Shown: positions 34,476 through 44,500 of the stretch, piece after piece
How the letters are laid out: each line of letters begins with the position of its first letter
Position numbering within the stretch: position 1 is the stretch's first letter
DNA from: UBA9076 sp964418835
Lineage (GTDB): Bacteria > Bacillota_I > Bacilli_A > Erysipelotrichales > Erysipelotrichaceae
Length of the DNA: 64,000 nucleotides
Assembly (NCBI GenBank): GCA_964418835.1
Contig: CAYQNJ010000004.1
Location: 1 to 64,000 of the forward strand
Reading direction: 5' to 3'
The notes under the pieces: generated by a model
What the model was told of the DNA's origin: nothing
Databases searched by the model: none
The model's input: only the letters and a program-made list of their open reading frames with translations
Program-made: the position numbers and the translations under genes

Positions 34476-35342
34476 ATGGAAAAGAAACGTGTATTGCTTA
34501 TTAGTGGTATGTCTGGTGCTGGTAAATCTAGTGCGATGTCTGTATTAGAAGATATGGGATATCATTGTATAGATAGTTTTCCAGTACAACTACTTACATT
34601 ACTTACAGATTTAATACAAAATAGCACAGATGTTAGATATAACTTTACTGCTTTAGCAACTTCTGCGGCTGATTTTATAGATTTTATTAGAGCGTTTAAG
34701 AATACTGAACTTGATGTTAGGGTTTTATTTTTAGATGCTTCTAATGATGTTTTATTACATAGATATAAGAGTACAAGAAGGACTCATCCTTTATTATTAA
34801 GTAACTTATCTAATTCTCTAGATGAAGCTATTCAAATGGAAAGGGAAATGTTTATTAATTATAAAGATCCTGCATTTCTTACTATTGATACTACTTTCTT
34901 AGATTTTAAAGAATTAAAAGGAAAGATTGAAAAGTATTTTGCAAAGTCTGAAGTTCCTGTATTTACTATTAGTTTTATTTCTTTTGGTTATAAACATGGA
35001 GTTCCTTTAGATGCTGATTTAATGTTTGATGTTAGGTTTCTTCCAAATCCATATTGGGATGTAAAACTAAGACCTTATTCAGGTGATGATAAACCTGTAT
35101 ATGATTTTGTGATGGAAAAACCTCAGACAAAAGCTTATGTAAAGAAACTAACTGACTTCTTAGATTATTCATTTGAACAATATGTACAAGAAGGAAAGAA
35201 TCATTTTACAGTGGCTATAGGTTGTACAGGTGGTCAACATAGATCTGTGTCAATAACTAATTATTTATATGATTATTATAAGGATAAATATAATTCATTT
35301 AAGGACCATAGAGATAAAGTAGGTATTGATGATGGCAAATAA
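34476..35342 (+). CDS. rapZ: RNase adapter RapZ / nucleotide-binding protein YvcJ
   Basis: The 288-aa P-loop protein has LLISGMSGAGKSSAMSVLEDMGY (Walker A GMSGAGKS, residues about 10-17), FLDASNDVLLHRYKSTRR and the C-terminal signature AIGCTGGQHRSVSI. In E. coli RapZ tunes glmS RNA decay; in Bacillus YvcJ binds and hydrolyses nucleotides and affects competence. It is the first gene of the conserved rapZ-yvcK-whiA cluster and overlaps yvcK by 11 bp. The ATG is preceded by GAGGTAATAGATT. Confidence 0.93.
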   Translation: MEKKRVLLISGMSGAGKSSAMSVLEDMGYHCIDSFPVQLLTLLTDLIQNSTDVRYNFTALATSAADFIDFIRAFKNTELDVRVLFLDASNDVLLHRYKSTRRTHPLLLSNLSNSLDEAIQMEREMFINYKDPAFLTIDTTFLDFKELKGKIEKYFAKSEVPVFTISFISFGYKHGVPLDADLMFDVRFLPNPYWDVKLRPYSGDDKPVYDFVMEKPQTKAYVKKLTDFLDYSFEQYVQEGKNHFTVAIGCTGGQHRSVSITNYLYDYYKDKYNSFKDHRDKVGIDDGK

Positions 35343-36282
35343 GAAGGTTGTAGTAATTGGTGGTGGACATGGTCAATCTACTATATTACGTGGAATAAAA
35401 GAGATAGAAGATATTGATATAAGTGCTATAGTTACCGTTGCGGATGATGGAGGTTCTACAGGTAGATTAAGAAGACGTTTTCATATACCTGCAATGGGTG
35501 ATATTAGAAACGTTTTAATATCTTTAGCTGAGAATGAATCATTACTTTCTACTTTAATGGATTATAGATTTGAAGTAATGAAAGAGGATGAACAAGATTT
35601 AGATGTGGAAGGTCATAACTTAGGTAATCTAATATTAACTGCGATGACAAATTCTACAGGTAGTTTTATGGATGCGATTACTACAATTAGTAAGGTTTTA
35701 AATGTGAAGGGTACTATCATTCCTTCATCATTACAAGTAATTACTTTGTATGCGATTATGGAAGATGGCACAATTGTTCAAGGTGAGGCTAATATTCCTA
35801 ATTTTAATAATAAAATTAGTAAGGTATTTTATGATAGGAAAGTGTATGCGACTCCTTTAGCAATTAAAGCTATTTTAGAAGCTGATTTAATTATTTATGG
35901 AATTGGATCTTTATATACTAGTATTCTTCCTAATTTAATTATTGAGGATATAGATGATGCTTTAAAGGCTACTAAGGCTAAAAAGGTTTATTTCTGTAAT
36001 ATAATGAGTCAACCGGGTGAAACAGATGGATATACATTAGAAGACCATGTGGAAGCTTTAAATAAACATGGAGCATTTATAGATAAGGTTATAATGGCTA
36101 ATGATGTTATACCTAAAGATCTGTTGGTTAAATATTCTTTAGAGGGTAGTACAATTGTAAAACCTACGTATTTACATCATGATTATGATTTAGTTTTTGA
36201 ACCTTTATTAGAGTTTAAGGATAATTTTATTAGGCATGATTCAAAGAAGATAAAAGAAGTAGTAGAAAAACTACTTAAATAG
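35332..36282 (+). CDS. yvcK: Gluconeogenesis factor YvcK (CofD-like)
   Basis: YvcK/GlmR has a CofD/2-phospho-L-lactate-transferase-like fold. GGGHGQSTILRGIKE (N-terminal), TVADDGGSTGRLRRRF and GHNLGNLILTAM are the diagnostic blocks. It binds UDP-GlcNAc in Bacillus and stimulates GlmS, so it links carbon status to wall synthesis. I use ATG 35332 (MANKKVVVIGGGHG); a TTG and an ATG just upstream are in frame but add only MM. It overlaps rapZ and is followed by whiA after 11 bp. Confidence 0.92.
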   Translation: MANKKVVVIGGGHGQSTILRGIKEIEDIDISAIVTVADDGGSTGRLRRRFHIPAMGDIRNVLISLAENESLLSTLMDYRFEVMKEDEQDLDVEGHNLGNLILTAMTNSTGSFMDAITTISKVLNVKGTIIPSSLQVITLYAIMEDGTIVQGEANIPNFNNKISKVFYDRKVYATPLAIKAILEADLIIYGIGSLYTSILPNLIIEDIDDALKATKAKKVYFCNIMSQPGETDGYTLEDHVEALNKHGAFIDKVIMANDVIPKDLLVKYSLEGSTIVKPTYLHHDYDLVFEPLLEFKDNFIRHDSKKIKEVVEKLLK

Positions 36283-36293
36283 GAGGTGTTATT

Positions 36294-37226
36294 TTGTCTT
36301 TTACAAGTGATGTAAAACATGAGATAGCTCAAATAGATTTAAAGGATTGTTGTAAGAGAGCTGAGCTTTCAGCTTTAATTCAATTATGTTCAACACTAAA
36401 TATTTCTAATAATGGTATATCTTTATTAGTTAAAACAGAGAATGCGACTATAGCTAAAAGAATATGGTTGTTGTTAAAAGATTTGTATAATGTAGATACT
36501 CAATTATCTGTAATGAAGAAGATGAACTTAAAGAAGAATAATATCTATAATATTAGGATTTTAGAGAAGAGTAAGGATATATTGATTGATTTAGGGTTGT
36601 ATAGTAAAAGAGGATTTTTGGATGCCCCTTTAATGAAGATAGTTAATAATGAGTGTTGTGCTAAGTCATATTTAGCTGGTGCTTTTATGGCAACTGGTAG
36701 TGTTAATGCACCAACTCGTCCCAATTATCATTTAGAAATCACAGCAGCATCAAAAAAACATGTGGATTTCTTAATTAAATTAATGGAGAGGTTTAATCTT
36801 CCTGCAAAGGTTATAATAAGAAGGTCTTCACATGTAGTTTACTTAAAGGCTGCAGATAAGATTGCGGATTTTTTAAAGGTTATTGGTGCATTTAATGCAT
36901 TACTTAAATTTGAAGATATTAGGATTAGTAGGGATTTTACTAATAGTTTGAGAAGGCTTGATAATTGTGAAGTTGCAAATGAGATGAAGACAATAAAAGC
37001 CGCAAGGTCTCAATTAGATGATATTAAAATTATAGAAGACTCAGGGATGCTTGATACTTTGGATTCTAAACTTAAAGATATAATTAAGTTGAGAAAAGAA
37101 AACCCTGAAGTAAGTTTAATAGAATTAAGTAAGAAATATGAAGAACAAACTGGTATTATTATGAGTAAATCAGGTATAAAACATAGATTAACAAAGATTA
37201 AAGAAATTGCTTCAAAGCTAGTTTAG
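36294..37226 (+). CDS. whiA: DNA-binding protein WhiA
   Basis: The 310-aa protein has a degenerate LAGLIDADG-homing-endonuclease-like N-terminus (CCAKSYLAGAFMATGSVNAPTRPNYHLEI) and a C-terminal helix-turn-helix (LIELSKKYEEQTGIIMSKSGIKHRLTKI). WhiA affects cell division and chromosome segregation in Bacillus and is a sporulation regulator in actinobacteria. The TTG start at 36294 is supported by GGAGGTGTTATT and by the conserved SFTSDVKHEIA beginning. It is the third gene of the rapZ-yvcK-whiA cluster. Confidence 0.93.
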   Translation: MSFTSDVKHEIAQIDLKDCCKRAELSALIQLCSTLNISNNGISLLVKTENATIAKRIWLLLKDLYNVDTQLSVMKKMNLKKNNIYNIRILEKSKDILIDLGLYSKRGFLDAPLMKIVNNECCAKSYLAGAFMATGSVNAPTRPNYHLEITAASKKHVDFLIKLMERFNLPAKVIIRRSSHVVYLKAADKIADFLKVIGAFNALLKFEDIRISRDFTNSLRRLDNCEVANEMKTIKAARSQLDDIKIIEDSGMLDTLDSKLKDIIKLRKENPEVSLIELSKKYEEQTGIIMSKSGIKHRLTKIKEIASKLV

Positions 37227-37235
37227 GAGAATTGT

Positions 37236-37508
37236 ATGAGAAATGGTTATAGTTTCCTTTATTTATTAATATTCTTTATGTTTATAAGTATGATTATTAG
37301 GGTATTTTGGCCAGTGATTTTAGTTTTATTAATTGTCATAATTATTTATTATTTATATATTAGATATAAAATTACAAAAGAAATTAATAAACAAGCACAA
37401 CAGATAAATGAAAATTATGAATATAACTCTTGGGCTGATCAAGCTGAGAATATAAAAGAAAAAGATGTAATTGATGTAGAATATACAGAACGCAAGGAGA
37501 ATGAATGA
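37236..37508 (+). CDS. Small membrane protein with acidic tail
   Basis: The 90-aa protein has two closely spaced N-terminal hydrophobic segments (FLYLLIFFMFISMIIRVF and PVILVLLIVIIIYYLYI). A polar coiled-coil-like tail ending EKDVIDVEYTERKENE follows. No family is recognised. It starts 9 bp after whiA with a GGAGAATTGT site and overlaps the next gene by 4 bp (ATGA type), so it is co-transcribed. A tail ending in DVIDVEY is seen in several small Bacillota membrane proteins, but I attach no function to it. Confidence 0.6.
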   Translation: MRNGYSFLYLLIFFMFISMIIRVFWPVILVLLIVIIIYYLYIRYKITKEINKQAQQINENYEYNSWADQAENIKEKDVIDVEYTERKENE

Positions 37509-38413
37509 AAAGGGCTGATTCTAATTTAACTAATAATATTAAGGAAGTATGGTTAGCTTGTTTTCCTAATGAGAATAAGCGTTTTATAGATTACTTCTTT
37601 AATTCTGTTTTTATTCCTGAAAATACTATTGTGCATATAGAGGATAGTAAGGCTGTTTCTTGTGTTAGTAGGGTTTTTAGTGAAGTGATGATTAATGGAA
37701 GAGTTTTAAAGACTTCAACTATTATAGGAGCTGCGACTTTACCACGATATCAAGGAAGAGGGTATATTAAAAATATTATTTCTACTATGTGTTCTCATAT
37801 GGATCATAGTGAACTTATTAGTTTTGCGACAACTAAGAATCCTGATTTGCTGGAAAACTTTGGGTTTAGAACTATTTATAGAAGAAATAAATATGAAATT
37901 ACAAGAGACCATGTTCAAAGGATTACTAATGATGGATGTGTGTTTGATCCTAGTTCTTCAGATATGCTTAGCTTATATTCAACTTTTATGAAAAGGTTTA
38001 ATGGTTATAAGGTTAGAACATTAGATGACTTTGATAAGTATAAAAAAGGTATTAATGATCAAGGTGGAAAGGTTATTGGTTATTATGAGAATGGTGATAT
38101 TAGAGGTTATGCTAGTTATACCATTGATAGTAAGGTGTTAAATATTGAAGAGTGTATTTATTTAGATACAATGAGTTTGTTTAAAATTTTAAATGTGGCT
38201 CTTCAACAAAGACATATTGTTAACTTGTATGTAAGTGAATATGAAGAGCTTAATCCTTTATTTGAAGAAGCAAGACATGAAATAGTGGATTATAAGATGG
38301 CTAGGTTAAATAATAAAGAATTATATAATAGATTATATAATTCTAATGTAGTAGTAATTGATGAGGTGTTTATGAATAATAAAAAACCTCCGTACTGTAG
38401 TGAAGAGTTTTAA
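37505..38413 (+). CDS. GNAT acetyltransferase, Eis-like
   Basis: The 302-aa protein has an N-terminal GNAT core with TIIGAATLPRYQGRGYIKNIISTM, in which RYQGRGYIK is the acetyl-CoA loop, and NFGFRTIYRRNKYEI. A second, weaker GNAT-like half follows (KVIGYYENGDIRGYASYTID). This two-part arrangement resembles Eis-family acetyltransferases but lacks the long C-terminal SCP-like domain, making it shorter. The substrate is unknown. It overlaps the preceding gene by 4 bp. No terminator is obvious before the gapA promoter region. Confidence 0.7.
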   Translation: MKRADSNLTNNIKEVWLACFPNENKRFIDYFFNSVFIPENTIVHIEDSKAVSCVSRVFSEVMINGRVLKTSTIIGAATLPRYQGRGYIKNIISTMCSHMDHSELISFATTKNPDLLENFGFRTIYRRNKYEITRDHVQRITNDGCVFDPSSSDMLSLYSTFMKRFNGYKVRTLDDFDKYKKGINDQGGKVIGYYENGDIRGYASYTIDSKVLNIEECIYLDTMSLFKILNVALQQRHIVNLYVSEYEELNPLFEEARHEIVDYKMARLNNKELYNRLYNSNVVVIDEVFMNNKKPPYCSEEF

Positions 38414-38486
38414 AACAAATTTAACCAAAGTTTTAAAAAATAATGTATTTTTGAGTTCATTTAATAACAGGTTATTTATTACGTGT

Positions 38487-38514
38487 TATAATATAACTAA
38501 CTACATAGTAGTTA
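38487..38514 (+). promoter_or_regulatory. Possible upstream promoter and palindromic operator of gapA
   Basis: TATAAT at 38487-38492 is followed by the perfect palindrome TAACTAC-ATA-GTAGTTA (38498-38514). A site just downstream of a -10 box would suit repressor control. The responsible regulator is not known; no cggR precedes gapA here. Confidence 0.4.
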
Positions 38515-38598
38515 TGTTTAAGATTGTACAAAAACTTGTCATGTGCAATATTATTGGCTTGAATAAAGGGTTTTGAAGGTTTAATAAATACTTCACAA

Positions 38599-38627
38599 TT
38601 GACACGTTGCAGATATAATCTTATAAT
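38599..38627 (+). promoter_or_regulatory. Consensus promoter of gapA
   Basis: TTGACA (38599-38604), a 17-bp spacer and TATAAT (38622-38627) form a perfect vegetative promoter, fitting a highly expressed glycolytic gene. AAGGAGG lies before the ATG. Confidence 0.85.
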
Positions 38628-38654
38628 TTTATTGCATCATAAGGAGGTCATAAA

Positions 38655-39668
38655 ATGGCAGATGTAAAAGTAGCAATTAATGGTTTCGGACGAATTGGAC
38701 GTTTAGCGTTCAGACAAATGTTTGGTGTTGAGGGATATGATATCGTAGCTATTAACGATTTAACAGATCCAAAAATGCTTGCTCATTTATTAAAATATGA
38801 TTCAGCTCAAGGTAGATATGCTGGTCATGAAGTTGTCGCTGGTGAAGATACAATTACAGTTGATGGCGAAGAAATTAAAATCTATAAAGAAGCAGATGCT
38901 TCTAAACTTCCTTGGGGAGAATTAGATGTAGATGTAGTGTTAGAATGTACAGGTTTCTATACTTCTAAAGCAAAAGCTGAAGCTCATATCACAGCTGGTG
39001 CTAAAAAAGTAGTTATCTCAGCTCCTGCTGGAAATGATCTTCCAACAGTTGTTTATGGAGTTAACGAAGGAATTCTTAAAGCTGGAGATACAATCATTTC
39101 TGCAGCATCTTGTACAACAAACTGCTTAGCTCCTATGGCTAATACATTAAACAAATTTGCTCCTATCGTTAGTGGTATCATGACTACAGTTCATGCTTAC
39201 ACAGGAGATCAAATGGTTCTTGATGGACCTCACCGTAAAGGTGATTTAAGACGTGCTCGTGCAGCAGCAGTTAATATCGTTCCTAACTCAACAGGAGCAG
39301 CTAAAGCTATTGGTTTAGTTATTCCTGAATTAAACGGTAAACTAATTGGTTCAGCACAACGTGTTCCAGTTCCTACAGGATCTTCTACAATTCTAATTTC
39401 TGTAGTTAAAGGAAAAGATATTACAGTTGATGCAGTTAATACAGCGATGAAAGCAGCTTCTGATGATTCATTTGGATATACTGAAGAACCACTAGTATCT
39501 AGTGATATTATTGGTGAAACTCATGGTTCAATCTTTGATGCAACTCAAACAATGGTTACTAAGGTTGATGATGATACTTACCAAGTTCAAACAGTAGCAT
39601 GGTATGACAATGAAAATAGTTATACTAGCCAAATGGTTAAAACAATTAAATATTTCGCAAAAATTTAA
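38655..39668 (+). CDS. gapA: Glyceraldehyde-3-phosphate dehydrogenase
   Basis: The 337-aa glycolytic enzyme has the NAD-binding GFGRIGRLAFRQ, the catalytic loop SAASCTTNCLAP with Cys153, and WYDNENSYTSQMV at the C-terminus. AINDLT at the end of the second strand carries the Asp that favours NAD over NADP. The coding sequence uses more GC-rich preferred codons than its neighbours, and the promoter and ribosome binding site (AAGGAGG) are near consensus, all pointing to high expression. It is transcribed alone and followed by a strong terminator. Confidence 0.97.
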   Translation: MADVKVAINGFGRIGRLAFRQMFGVEGYDIVAINDLTDPKMLAHLLKYDSAQGRYAGHEVVAGEDTITVDGEEIKIYKEADASKLPWGELDVDVVLECTGFYTSKAKAEAHITAGAKKVVISAPAGNDLPTVVYGVNEGILKAGDTIISAASCTTNCLAPMANTLNKFAPIVSGIMTTVHAYTGDQMVLDGPHRKGDLRRARAAAVNIVPNSTGAAKAIGLVIPELNGKLIGSAQRVPVPTGSSTILISVVKGKDITVDAVNTAMKAASDDSFGYTEEPLVSSDIIGETHGSIFDATQTMVTKVDDDTYQVQTVAWYDNENSYTSQMVKTIKYFAKI

Positions 39669-39681
39669 TTAATAAAGAAAA

Positions 39682-39716
39682 TGAAAAGATGAGGTCATAT
39701 ACTTCATCTTTTTTTA
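39682..39716 (+). terminator. Terminator of gapA
   Basis: AAAAGATGA (39684-39692) pairs with TCATCTTTTTTT (39703-39714). Confidence 0.8.
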
Positions 39717-39829
39717 TGGTTTTTTAATATTTTGAATCTAGATTTTCTTTATATGTAAACTAATGGATAACTTCTTTAAATCTTTGATTTGCTTTATAGC
39801 TGTTTTTATCTTTTTTTAAACTGAAAAGT

Positions 39830-40537
39830 TTATTTTATTTTAAATTGTAATAATAATTTTTTATCCTCTTTGCTAACTCTAAAACTATCTCTACATTTTT
39901 GAATTCCTTTGTTTATAGTAAACTTATTAAGTTTATGATTTTCTAAATAATTAAGTGTTTTTTCTCTTTGTTTTATAAAGCATTCACATAATAACCATGC
40001 ATTCATCATATTTACATAATAATGTTCTTCATCGGTAAACTTATCTAATTGTTCATATATTTTATCTATATAATCTTCATTTTTAATAAAATCAAATAAT
40101 ATATACATTCCAATTCTTCTTACAAAAGGCAATTTACTTTTTGAGTATTCAAGAGACATTTTAAAGTATTCCTTTTCGTTGTTTTTAACATTAAACTTCA
40201 AAATATCACAAGTAGCCCAATTATCAGCTTTCTTACTATATATATCTAAATAATGTTTTACAGATTTAAAATCTTTAATCTTATTAATTAAATAACCATT
40301 AATAACTGTATTTTCATAGTATTCCCAAATCATTAAATCAATAAATTCTGTAAAGTTTCCTTTTGCGATTTTAGTAGAGATTTCCTTCATTTGAGGATTA
40401 CTCATACATAGTAAAGGTAAATCAGTTTTTAAAATGTTTTTAGACCATTCTAATTTTTTGTGGTTTGTAAAAGTTCTTAAATAATCTTGAAATTCTTGAA
40501 TATCATTCTTTGACCAATTATCTCTATTAAGCTCCAT
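39830..40537 (-). CDS. DNA alkylation repair protein, AlkD-like HEAT-repeat
   Basis: The 235-aa all-helical protein has the AlkD-family blocks NWATCDILKF, SKLPFVRRIGMYILFDF and EEHYYVNMMNAWLLCECF. The Trp-Asp pair near WATCD and the Arg in VRRIGM correspond to residues that contact the alkylated base in AlkD glycosylases, which remove 3- or 7-alkyl purines. The ATG follows TAGGAGATATTT. It lies alone on the reverse strand between gapA and a surface-protein gene. Activity is inferred from family pattern. Confidence 0.8.
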   Translation of the reverse strand: MELNRDNWSKNDIQEFQDYLRTFTNHKKLEWSKNILKTDLPLLCMSNPQMKEISTKIAKGNFTEFIDLMIWEYYENTVINGYLINKIKDFKSVKHYLDIYSKKADNWATCDILKFNVKNNEKEYFKMSLEYSKSKLPFVRRIGMYILFDFIKNEDYIDKIYEQLDKFTDEEHYYVNMMNAWLLCECFIKQREKTLNYLENHKLNKFTINKGIQKCRDSFRVSKEDKKLLLQFKIK

Positions 40538-40692
40538 AAATATCTCCTATAATAATATATTATCACTTTAAATATATTATATAAGTTTACTAAATATAAA
40601 ATTTTTATCGAAAATTATTACCACTTTAATAAAAAGTGCTACTCATTAATGGTTTATTTTGGTATGATAACTAAAATAGGGGATCGGGGAAT

Positions 40693-41559
40693 ATGCGAAA
40701 AAATAACATCTTTAAAACATCATTAGCAATATTATTGTTGAGTACAGTACTTTTTTCTAATGTTTTTGCTATATCAGCTGAAAATTTAAACCCAACAACA
40801 TCAGATCCAGTGATAACTGATGATTCCAATACTACTACACCACTACCTACTGAAACACCAATAGTAGTTACTCAAGTACCCGAGACAACATTAGAACCAA
40901 CACCGGAAGTTACACCAACACCGGAAGTTATACCTATACCAGAAGCGACACCGGAAGTAACACCAGAAGGTTTACAAAATGCTACACCACAAATGAGTAT
41001 GCTTGCTCCTATGGCGGCAAATGCGGTATATGAAAAGATAACTTATAATATTTCAATAGAAAATATAGTGAATGAAGTAGCTGGTATTGCAGTTGTTACT
41101 CCAGAAACATTTAATTTTTTAATAACAGATGCAAATGCAGTAGAAACAAGATTAAGTGTTGTTGGAAATAATTCAGTTAGTACTACTTTAGAATTTAGTG
41201 ATGTTGGCACATATACTTATCAAATAACTAATGTTGTTGGCAGTAATCCTAATTATGTTTATGATCTAAACACTTATAATCTAGAAGTAATAGTAGAAGA
41301 TGTTGAAGGTGTATTAACACCAACAACTAAAATAATAAAAACAAATAATAATGTTGATCCAGTAGAAACTACAGAAGTTACAAGTATTGAATTTGTGAAT
41401 AACTATGATCCTGAACCAATACCTGCAGAAGCACTAAGTATTAAAAACTGGGCATTACCAGATAGTCCAAGTTTACAATATTATGATTTGGTGAATGATA
41501 CAAAGGGTAGTTTTTTAGTATCTTTCTTACCTCCTAAAAATATGAATGACATATTTTAG
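40693..41559 (+). CDS. Second giant surface protein, fragment 1 (signal peptide and N-terminus)
   Basis: The gene begins with a signal peptide (MRKNNIFKTSLAILLLSTVLFSNVFA). A Pro/Thr/Glu-rich mucin-like stretch (about residues 30-95, PTPEVTPTPEV) and a pilin-isopeptide FctA-like domain (nt about 41033-41410, ending EFVNNYDPEP) follow. The reading stops at 41559. One extra T in the T4 run at 41554-41557 would join ...NMNDIF to LEVDSIAYGAIFSTKPES and open the next fragment. GGGGA precedes the ATG closely. The role is probably adhesion or surface coating; the ligand is unknown. Confidence 0.82.
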   Translation: MRKNNIFKTSLAILLLSTVLFSNVFAISAENLNPTTSDPVITDDSNTTTPLPTETPIVVTQVPETTLEPTPEVTPTPEVIPIPEATPEVTPEGLQNATPQMSMLAPMAANAVYEKITYNISIENIVNEVAGIAVVTPETFNFLITDANAVETRLSVVGNNSVSTTLEFSDVGTYTYQITNVVGSNPNYVYDLNTYNLEVIVEDVEGVLTPTTKIIKTNNNVDPVETTEVTSIEFVNNYDPEPIPAEALSIKNWALPDSPSLQYYDLVNDTKGSFLVSFLPPKNMNDIF

Positions 41560-44500
41560 AGGTTGATTCTATCGCTTATGGTGCAATATTTTCAACTAAA
41601 CCAGAATCTGGAATAAATCCAAATATAGTACAATCTGAATGGGGTAATCCAGAACATACAAAGATATTAATTAAATTAAAGCCTTTAGTAGAAGGACAAG
41701 CAGTAGAAATACAATTTCAATTAAAAGATATTATTCTATCTCAAACAATTGCGGAAAAGTGGATGGATAGTGGATTAACTCCAACCAATCTAAAAGCAAA
41801 AATATTTAATTATGCTGGAACAAATATTTTTGATTATGCATCTTCACCAGCATTACTTGAAACAACATATGGTAACTTCTTACCAAAAATAGGAACAAAT
41901 CCAGCGATAACTAATGTTGCTACATATGATGCAACTCTTCCTCCAAGTGGAGGACCAGCTGATAGGTTATTAAGTGGAGCAGGAGCGTATCTATCTAATA
42001 ATGGATATTTCTTTACTGTAGCAGGTGGAACTCGTACAAAAGAATCAACTTTTACATATAACTTTGGAAGTGTTGGAAGCAACTATCCTCTAACAGAACT
42101 TAAAAACATAAAGATATATGTACCAGGTAATAACGACAACTTAAAATTAAATAGTATTAAACCTGTCACAACAACATTAGGTCTTGGTTTAAGTTTTGCG
42201 ACAAAACTTGCACCAGACTACAACATGTTTTGGGATAATATGAATATCAGCGAAAGATTAGTAGATGACAATGGAAATGCATACTATAATCTAACACCTA
42301 AAACTAGATTGTTTAACTTAGGTATTTTGGGTAAACCTGAAGTTTTATTAAGTTCGTTTGTACCAGAATTTAGATTGATTGATACAACAATAGATTTACC
42401 TTTTGAAACAAATAAAATACATTTATCAGAATCTGATAACCTAGAAATTACATATAATGAAGTAACTAGTACAAATACTCCAATAGAAAAAACTTATTCT
42501 AATAAAGGTGCTGTTATAAGAACTTTAATGAGAGATGAAGCTCAACTTTTCTATGCTTATAATGGAGCTAGATATAAAGATTTAGAAATTCAATCAAATT
42601 TAAATGTAATTATGGGTTCATATCACTATGGAGAAAGATTTAATTCATTTACATATAAATATTCATTAGATCCAAAAACACCAGATATCGAACTATTACC
42701 TAGTTATAGAGATAAATATCTTCAAGTTTATGATTTTCCATTTGCAATACAACCTTCAAGTATGCAAATAACAAAATCTGGATATATTGGAGTAGGACAT
42801 CACTTACAAAAACAATATATACAAGCTATTAGCGTTACTTATACTTTAACTGATGGAACTGTTAAAACTGCGACTGATGCGGAAATAGCCGCAATTAATA
42901 ATTATCAATCATATAAAACTGGTACTATACCTAGAGTAAACTTTGTTGGTATCACTGAAAGTAATCCTGTTAAAAAGGTAGAAATACTATGGGATGATTT
43001 TGGAGACTATGATTATTATGGTTATCCATTTGGGGATTATGGTTATAACTCTTTCAATATTAATAGAGCAACTGGAAAAGTGGCATCTGTAACAGGTGGA
43101 AACCAAAATGATCCATATTATGGAACAGCAATAAATTTTGATTATTATGTAAGTAAATATAAAGATCCAAGTTTAACAGAACTTCATCTTAATTACGATA
43201 TGGTTCAAGTACAACTACATGGTTCAACTGAATCACCTTCAACATTAACTGATGAGTATAATCCAGATTTCTTGTGGTTTAGACTTGTACCGGAGATTGA
43301 TCCTGAACTATATGGAACAAAGGAAAGCAACATATATAGAGCTTTTTATCCAGGCTTATTAGATAACACAAGTTTATATACTATGGGTTCAATAGGATTT
43401 GATGTAGGTAAACGTGGAGAAAAGAAAGATATATTAGTTAATCCAGTAATTGATTTAGAAACTAAATTACAATTAATACCAACTGATCCAACTTATAAAA
43501 AGTCACAAGTATATATTGATACTGTTTGGACTAACTATATGACTGGAATGACTGAAGTACAGGCAATTTCATTTCTTTCAGGTGGATTTATTGGAACTCC
43601 AGGTCTATCAAATTGGACATTTAAATATTCAACAAATCAAAGAACAGATGTTGAATATCAAGTTGGAACATTAACAACAGATACATTTATACAATTACCG
43701 CTTCAAGCAGGTGAGGCATTCACAAAATTAGAATTATATTACACAGGTGATTATAATGCTGCTCACCCAAGTGATGGCGGTAAGAATGGTCTTGATAGTG
43801 ATTCAGATATTTATTTGGAATTAATGAAAGACATCCTTCTAAAGGCTTATAACGTAAATCCAATTACAAATGAACCAATTTATATAACAGACTATGAAAC
43901 AAGTGCTGTAGTTCTTACAGGAGTAGCAAAGTGGGATAACTTTGACCCTAGAACTGGTCAAATTAAAAACATGTTATCAGGTAGTGCTGGATATCATGGA
44001 GTAACTTGGGATAGAAATCATCCACATGCATTCTTATATACAACACAAGATTATCTAATTACAGAAAGAAGACCTGTAACAATAGATACAAAAACATTCC
44101 CACAAACAACATTGAATGATAACTATATATCAATATATCAAGGTGAAACAGCTACTCAAACTTTAGATTTTTCACACTACATTAAAGTTGGTACGACTTA
44201 TTCAAACAACCCAAATTATTCTTCACCAGGAAAACCTAGTGATTCTTGGATAAAGAGTAGTTATGAAGAAAATGTATCAGTTGCCGGTACTGGAAATGAT
44301 GTAACAAAAGGATCATATCCTTGGGAAGTTGCGGAAAAGGCTTATATTGAACTTGCTGATAATGAAATGGTTTTTGAACCAGCAAACTCAACGTTCTATG
44401 GTGTACCATTAAATGATCCTAATGTTACATATGAGTATGTAACATTAAACGGAAGAAAATTTATAAAAGTAGGATTTGTAGAAGGTTATGATAGAGGTAA

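Noticed and set aside
40900..40980. Short direct repeats (ACACCGGAAGTTACACC type) as a CRISPR or VNTR array
   Set aside because: They encode the Pro-Thr-Glu-Val linker of the second adhesin, lack unique spacers and are too short for CRISPR.
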